Below, piece after piece: positions 59,801 through 64,000 of a DNA stretch of 64,000 nucleotides (its first letter is position 1; each line of letters begins with the position of its first letter). The stretch spans positions 23,689,917-23,753,916 of the forward strand of contig JANAVB010031417.1 in the NCBI GenBank assembly GCA_029216955.1, in the 5' to 3' direction. The notes beneath the pieces are model-generated. The model was not told the DNA's origin and made no database searches. It saw only the letters and a list, made by a program, of their open reading frames with translations. This DNA comes from Iris pallida (taxonomy: Eukaryota; Streptophyta; Magnoliopsida; Asparagales; Iridaceae). The position numbers and the translations under genes are program-made.

Positions 59801-60023
59801 ATTTCGGAAATCTTTAACATTGAGTTTCTTTTTCAAATTTTTTTCATGGGTGACTCATCAGATGAGTGTGGAACATTTTATTGCGGAAGGGCTACATTAT
59901 TCTCATCAATCAGCTGTACAACCTTATTCCAGACCATCATCTACTGGAATTCAAAGTTTCGAAATTGCAAGAAATGGAACAGCTGTTGGTTTACCTGCAA
60001 CCCATCTTTCATCAAGACTGCAG
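42564..60023 (+). CDS. XDH1: Xanthine dehydrogenase, 5' part (four exons), frameshifted in exon 4
   Basis: XDH is a cytosolic molybdo-flavoenzyme that oxidises hypoxanthine to xanthine and xanthine to uric acid in purine breakdown. Exons 42564-42705, 44451-44550, 58265-58373 and 58519-60023 join in frame with GT..AG introns and give about 619 of the usual 1,350-odd residues. Seen are the plant-type 2Fe-2S domain ([11 protein letters not shown]), the second cluster ([15 protein letters not shown]), and the FAD domain ([44 protein letters not shown]). The ISDLNPLW context favours XDH over aldehyde oxidase. Exon 4 has a one-base deletion near 59263. The molybdopterin half should follow beyond 64000. 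Intron 2 is inflated by LARD-C and an assembly duplication. Confidence 0.92.
43197..44113. mobile_element. Non-autonomous hAT element in XDH intron 1
   Basis: Left terminus CAAGGTTCTAAACGGCGGT and inverted right terminus CAGTGTTCTAAATGGCGGT match at 15 of 19 positions. They are flanked by the 8-bp duplication CTAACTAG (43189-43196 and 44114-44121), the size and CA-start expected for hAT. Subterminal GCCGCCTAGGCG words recur near both ends. No transposase is present. Half of the element is a nested MITE. Confidence 0.8.
43334..43862. mobile_element. Tourist-like MITE nested in the hAT element
   Basis: Starts GGGGGTGTTTTTTTTCCCTC and its right end, inverted, reads GGGAGGTTTTTTTTTCACCG, with TAA on both sides (43331-43333 and 43863-43865). 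A TAA/TTA duplication with GGGxGTGTTT-like ends is typical of PIF/Harbinger (Tourist) MITEs. ACTTATAAGT-like subrepeats fill the ends. No gene is seen inside. Confidence 0.7.
44451..44550 (+). CDS. XDH1: XDH exon 2
   Basis: The acceptor GGGCATTTAG leads into [20 protein letters not shown] and VMVSEYDQ. The cysteines of [10 protein letters not shown] bind the first 2Fe-2S cluster. It ends at ACAAC|GTGAGT in phase 2. Confidence 0.92.
44763..44816. repeat. (TA)n microsatellite in XDH intron 2
   Basis: About 54 bp of alternating TA with two short interruptions. Confidence 0.9.
45183..50987 (+). mobile_element. LARD-C, first (truncated, probably redundant) copy
   Basis: Begins TGTAGTGTCCCGTCCCGC after AAATG. 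5' LTR 45183-47182, primer-binding site 47186-47201, internal 47183-49799, partial 3' LTR 49800-50987 cut by the gap. It has the same family layout as LARD-A. No coding frame matches a retroelement protein; the 190-codon minus-strand frame at 47407-47979 is a chance frame. It lacks the gypsy insertion found in LARD-A and so provides the empty site at 47353-47357. Confidence 0.8.
47186..47201 (+). other. Primer-binding site of LARD-C, first copy
   Basis: TGGTATCAGAGCACGA, three bases after the LTR end, the initiator tRNA-Met type, identical to LARD-A. Confidence 0.85.
50988..51000. other. Assembly gap (13 N)
   Basis: Thirteen undetermined bases. The sequence to the left is inside a LARD-C 3' LTR and the sequence to the right is XDH intron DNA already seen at 44985, so the two sides do not belong next to each other. 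Confidence 0.97.
51001..56982. repeat. 6-kb segment, second copy of the duplication around the gap
   Basis: Repeats 44985-50987 including host intron flank and the TSD, then continues past it into the rest of the LARD-C 3' LTR and back to intron. Scattered one-base deletions, for example in runs such as AAAAAAA, GG and CGGAGGAAT, set it apart from the first copy. Confidence 0.9.
53190..53205 (+). other. Primer-binding site of LARD-C, complete copy
   Basis: TGGTATCAGAGCACGA after the 5' LTR, the initiator tRNA-Met type. Confidence 0.85.
55793..58070 (+). repeat. 3' LTR of LARD-C
   Basis: TGTAGTGCCCCATCCTGC to GGCGTGACA. Contains AATAAA at about 57896-57901 as a plausible polyadenylation signal. 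Its last 30 bp are shortened relative to the 5' LTR (GCATCACGCGGCGTGACA lacks the TTAGCGAGGACGATCGCTC stretch). Confidence 0.82.
58265..58373 (+). CDS. XDH1: XDH exon 3
   Basis: Acceptor TTCAG at 58260-58264, then [20 protein letters not shown] and [16 protein letters not shown], ending at CCAG|GTATTA. The NACLAP cysteine completes the first cluster. The exon sits 13.7 kb from exon 2 in this assembly. Confidence 0.92.
58519..60023 (+). CDS. XDH1: XDH exon 4 (second 2Fe-2S cluster and FAD domain), one-base frameshift
   Basis: Begins [20 protein letters not shown] and contains [18 protein letters not shown] (second cluster), then the FAD-binding domain from [15 protein letters not shown] through the C-terminal FAD subdomain. 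The first frame runs to a TAG at 59272-59274. The correct sense continues one frame over from [15 protein letters not shown], so one G is missing in the AAGC at about 59262-59265. The second frame runs to LSSRLQ and the donor CTGCAG|GTATAC. All cluster cysteines are intact. Whether the deletion is biological or a consensus error cannot be told here. Confidence 0.9.
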
Positions 60024-60422
60024 GTATACGATTCAGTTTTTCTTTCTACCATTCAACTTTTGATAAGTTTTCTTTTCATCTACTGAATGTCATTTAGTTT
60101 GGTATTGCTGGTAGCTACTATTTATTTTTACCAGAACTTCCAAGATGTTCTTTTAAAGCTAAAATAATTCATGAGTGATTTAATCAACTATCTTGTCTAT
60201 TCTTTGTTGTCCATTATAGACTATTAAGATCTTCTCGTAGTGACATTCGTGCACTTATACTTTGTAGTGAGTGTTTGGGATTAAAATTTTGCTTCACCTG
60301 ATCTGACTTCATCTAAAACGAGTGTCTGTCTAGGTAAGAATTAAGAGTTTGGGATGTACTTGGAGAAATCAAGTATAAACTTCATGCTGTAATCAAGGCC
60401 AAGCAGCCACAGCTGCAACCAC

Positions 60423-60879
<457 letters not shown>

Positions 60880-61886
60880 TTCCTTCCCTTTTGTGTTTTC
60901 TCTAACCCACTAAACCTCATCTCTGACGCCGTTGTCCTCTGTCATGTGCTAGCGTGTAAGTCTCTCTCTGTGCTTGGGCCCAATGATCATGATGCTGGAG
61001 TCTGAATTCTGACACTTCGAAGTAGGGTGTTTCCTTCCTAGGATGTGCTCACATGTTGTATCTTCCAATTTTTTCCTTGGGACAACAAACAAAAAAGCCT
61101 TTATCCCAAAAAATTGGCTTAGCTGTTTGAATCCTTTTCTTCAATTCAGCTTTGTCAAGGGCCATGTCATATGTAAAACTAACAGAAACGAACAACCCTT
61201 GTTCACTTTTCAATCCACGGGGGTGGGAATGCCCCAACGTGTCACTACTGAGGAACGCCCCAACGTGTTTTCTATAAAGATTCATATCAGAGAATTATTT
61301 TATTATATTTTAAATCAAAATTCTAGACATAAACCACAAGCTTGTCTGAACTTAGATACTGCACACTCCTAATTATAGTCTTGATAGCCCTACCTACCTG
61401 CCTTGAGGCCCCTCACCTAGGCCTTTTGATCCTGGTTGCCTCTCTGCCACACACTGCCTTAACAAGCTTGTTGAACTTAAGTCAGCCTCCTTTAACTTTT
61501 GTGTTGAGAACCTTTGTGCAACAACATGTATATTCCAATGACATCAGGAATTATTTCGTCCATGAACAATGGTTTTCCCATTAGCTAGGCAATATATATA
61601 TTGCAAGAGTGTCCTTGTCCGATCTTATATATCAAAATATATTTAAATTAGTTAGGGATAAAATATGTAAATTACACCTCCCTATTAACATAATTACTAA
61701 CCACTAATAATTATACACTTCCAACTACAATAAATGTTCATCATCTCACTAATAATTAAAAGAACATAAACAAAAGACAAAGTGGACGTGCACGAATTCT
61801 AGTATATATATAATGGAATCATTTAGAGCTAGCAGCTAGCTGATAAAGTTAGTAGACAGACAATTCCAACAATTCTATGCATTTCT

Positions 61887-61939
61887 ACCTCCCCTCCCCC
61901 CCCCCCCCCCTCCCCTCCCCCCTTCCCTCTTCCCTTTTC
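61887..61939. repeat. Poly-C / CT-rich tract
   Basis: Runs of C up to about 15 in a pyrimidine-only stretch. The minus strand has several G runs and could form a G-quadruplex. Confidence 0.85.
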
Positions 61940-62639
61940 CAGAAGACACACGCAGGATGCCAAAAGTAGATATGTTATATTACCAACTATTAACAACTTA
62001 GGGCAAGAAATGAATTATGTTCTATAGGAAGACCAATACTGTGCATACATATGGTGGTTATCATTTCTTGAGAGTGCTGAAATGCATGTTTATCATCATT
62101 TTCTTGGCATCTATAGATGGAGGAAATGGGGGCCACACATCCTCATATAGGACAAATGGTGCAGGGAGTATTACCTGAAAGTTATTTTGTGTTAATAAAA
62201 TTGTGTGAATTGAGTTTCAGGGACAGAAATATAGATACTGCTTTATACCAGGACCAACAATGAGATATTTAGGGCTAATGTATGTAGCTCGCATCTTCAG
62301 ACACATGCTTGTTTGCCATTAAAATCTTTTTATTGCAATTTCAATTACAAACAGAACAGTGTTACAACGTAGGACTTAAATGTAGTCCTAGGAGAACACT
62401 TTTGTTTATCTGGGTCCCTGTGTCGATGGAGCGAGTGGTAATGCGTTGACTCCGTTGACGATCTGACGACGGTTCTCGGTTCTCTGAAGGTCTGAGTTGC
62501 TCTGGGTGCTGGAGTTTGCAGATGGGAAGAAAACGTTGAGTGTCTCTTCCGATCTTGGTGGATGATAACTCTGATGCCTTTTTCTGTCTGTGTACGTATG
62601 TATATTACGTATCCGTAAGAAGGAAATGATCCCTCTATT

Positions 62640-63990
62640 TATAGTTTGCAGGCTGGCTGCTCATGCGCACATATGTAGGATGCGCCTATACGTGGGAACG
62701 CCACGTGGTTGAAGCTGCGGGAGGCGCATGGATGATGCACCATCATTTGTGGGTTGAATCCTTCATGCTGCTTTTGTGGACTGGCACGTAGCAGGGGAGA
62801 GGATCTTTCTGTTGCTGAGATCTTGGATGATTAGCACCCCTTCATAGGCTGAATTGAGTCAAAGGACACGTGTCGTAGGTCCATGGCTCAAAGATCTCGG
62901 ATCTGGTGGAGAGTGATCTGGTAGGATGCGCCTGGGATTGGGCGCATGAGAAGACTTTGGCTCACAACCTTCAGAAGTCACGAACCGGTCTGGGCGCACG
63001 GCTTTTGAGGCGCATGCGAGTCTTCAGGCGCATGGCCGCTGAGGCGCATGCGAGTGGTTGGTCGGCCACGTGGGTCGTAACCGTCGGAGGAAAGTAATGA
63101 TGATGCTGATGTCAGCGACGCTTCGTCTTCTGAGAGAGCTGCTAACTGTCCAGTCCTCAGGGGACGTGCTGCCAACTCTGTCACTTGAGCATTAATTGCT
63201 TGATGGGTAACGAGCCGAAATGGGCGCATGGGTCCATTTTGATTAGGACGCATGGATTTGTGCTTTGTTGGACGCATCCATACGGGGCGCTTTGGAACTG
63301 ATGGGCGCGTCTGTACGATGCGCGGTGTCTGACCGGCGCATCCTTTTGCATGACGTGCCTTTATTGGTCCGACTTTTGTGTTCTTTAAGTGCTTTAAATA
63401 GCCGTTTTGACTTGGCCAAATTCGAAGCGTCAGGTTCTTCATCATAAATGCAAATTTATTGCACGGGATTCGGAGAGCCCGCCACTTGGCGCATGAGTTT
63501 GATTTGTCCGGCCTATAAATAGTGGCAAGGAGAGAGTTTGCTTCTCGTTCTCTCACGTCTTCCCGAATGAACTTATTTGCTCGAGCACATTCTGTTGACA
63601 AGATGCTCCCGAGGGTGAAGATGCGACGACTTGTCTTCGTTCATGCACTTGAAGGTGACTATTACATCTAAAAGTCAGAGTCGAGGGCTTCTGAGGCAGG
63701 CGGAAGGTGCCTGTTGCATCCAAAGATCGGGATGCTCGAGCCCTGTCTCCGTTATGCTGGAAGAGCCGCAGATCGAAATTGCGGTGCTCTCATCTTCCTT
63801 GGACTTTGGAGAGCTCTTCCTCCTGCAAGAGTGGGTGTTGCCCATTCTGGTTGTGTTGGAAGCTGCTCCTTTAGCCTCGGAGGAGTGCTCTTCCTCCAGC
63901 TAGGGTGGGGTTGATCGCCCATTCTTGTTCTGCTCAATAAATGCTTCATTAGTCGAAGCATTTGATCGGGTCGAAGTAAGGCGCATATGC
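62640..63990. repeat. GCGCATG-rich LTR-like region
   Basis: GGCGCATG and variants (GATGCGCC, GACGCATGG, GCGCATCC) recur about 15 times at irregular spacing. This recalls the AGCCGCATG array in the gypsy LTRs, but the surrounding sequence is different. A TATA box (TATAAATA, 63514-63521) and, about 420 bp on, AATAAA (63936-63941) with a small AAATGCTTC/GAAGCATTT hairpin suggest promoter and R/U5 parts of an LTR. No boundary, TSD or partner LTR is in the window, so this remains a suggestion. Frames on both strands look like translations of the motif. Confidence 0.4.
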
Positions 63991-64000
63991 TGAGACTTCA

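Noticed and set aside
42564..60023. Aldehyde oxidase instead of xanthine dehydrogenase
   Set aside because: The FAD-domain context ([14 protein letters not shown]) and exon 1 wording match XDH; aldehyde oxidases differ there. The decisive substrate-pocket residues lie outside the window, so a small doubt remains.
62978..63601. 207-codon minus-strand frame
   Set aside because: Rich in M/R/P from translating the GCGCATG motif; no recognisable domain and no supporting gene structure.

Overview
This is nuclear DNA from a flowering plant, probably a eudicot. The evidence is spliced genes with GT..AG introns, a plant-type xanthine dehydrogenase gene, a chromodomain Ty3/gypsy retrotransposon, Mutator-like (MULE) and hAT transposons, and AT-rich intergenic DNA. 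The species cannot be named from the sequence. The only host gene I can support is the 5' part of xanthine dehydrogenase (XDH) on the + strand. Its four visible exons are 42564-42705, 44451-44550, 58265-58373 and 58519-60023. They encode the two 2Fe-2S clusters and the FAD domain; the molybdenum-cofactor half lies beyond the window.

Nearly everything upstream of XDH is nested transposons, and boundaries and target-site duplications (TSDs) can be read directly. A small non-autonomous MULE (1127-30548, 9-bp TSD GTATAAATT) was split by a non-coding LTR element, LARD-A (1479-29067, TSD ATCAT). LARD-A was invaded twice: a Ty3/gypsy chromovirus in its internal region (4004-14136), and an inverted giant-LTR non-coding element, LARD-B, in its 3' LTR (16980-27483, TSD TGAGT/TAAGT). 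Beside this nest is the larger relative MULE-2 (30699-42153, TSD TTTTTAATA). It carries a broken MuDR-type transposase gene and a convergent, broken multi-exon passenger gene that resembles Ulp1-protease-linked MULE genes. MULE-2 ends about 410 bp before the XDH start codon.

The most unusual structure is in the two MULEs: hundreds of copies of a short palindrome (ACGGAGAATG / CATTCTCCGT) in seven blocks. In MULE-2 the six blocks fill the introns and the intergenic gap of both genes and avoid the exons.

XDH intron 1 holds a hAT element (TSD CTAACTAG) with a Tourist-like MITE inside it (TSD TAA). XDH intron 2 holds LARD-C, a relative of LARD-A (TSD AAATG). About 6 kb of that intron (44985-50987) is repeated almost exactly after a 13-N gap (51001-56982). 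This looks like an unmerged contig overlap, so intron 2 is probably about 7.7 kb rather than 13.7 kb. Several frameshifts, including one in XDH exon 4, may likewise be residual consensus errors. The last 4 kb is XDH intron: a long (TA)n tract, a poly-C tract, and an LTR-like GCGCATG-rich region with a TATA box and a polyadenylation signal.
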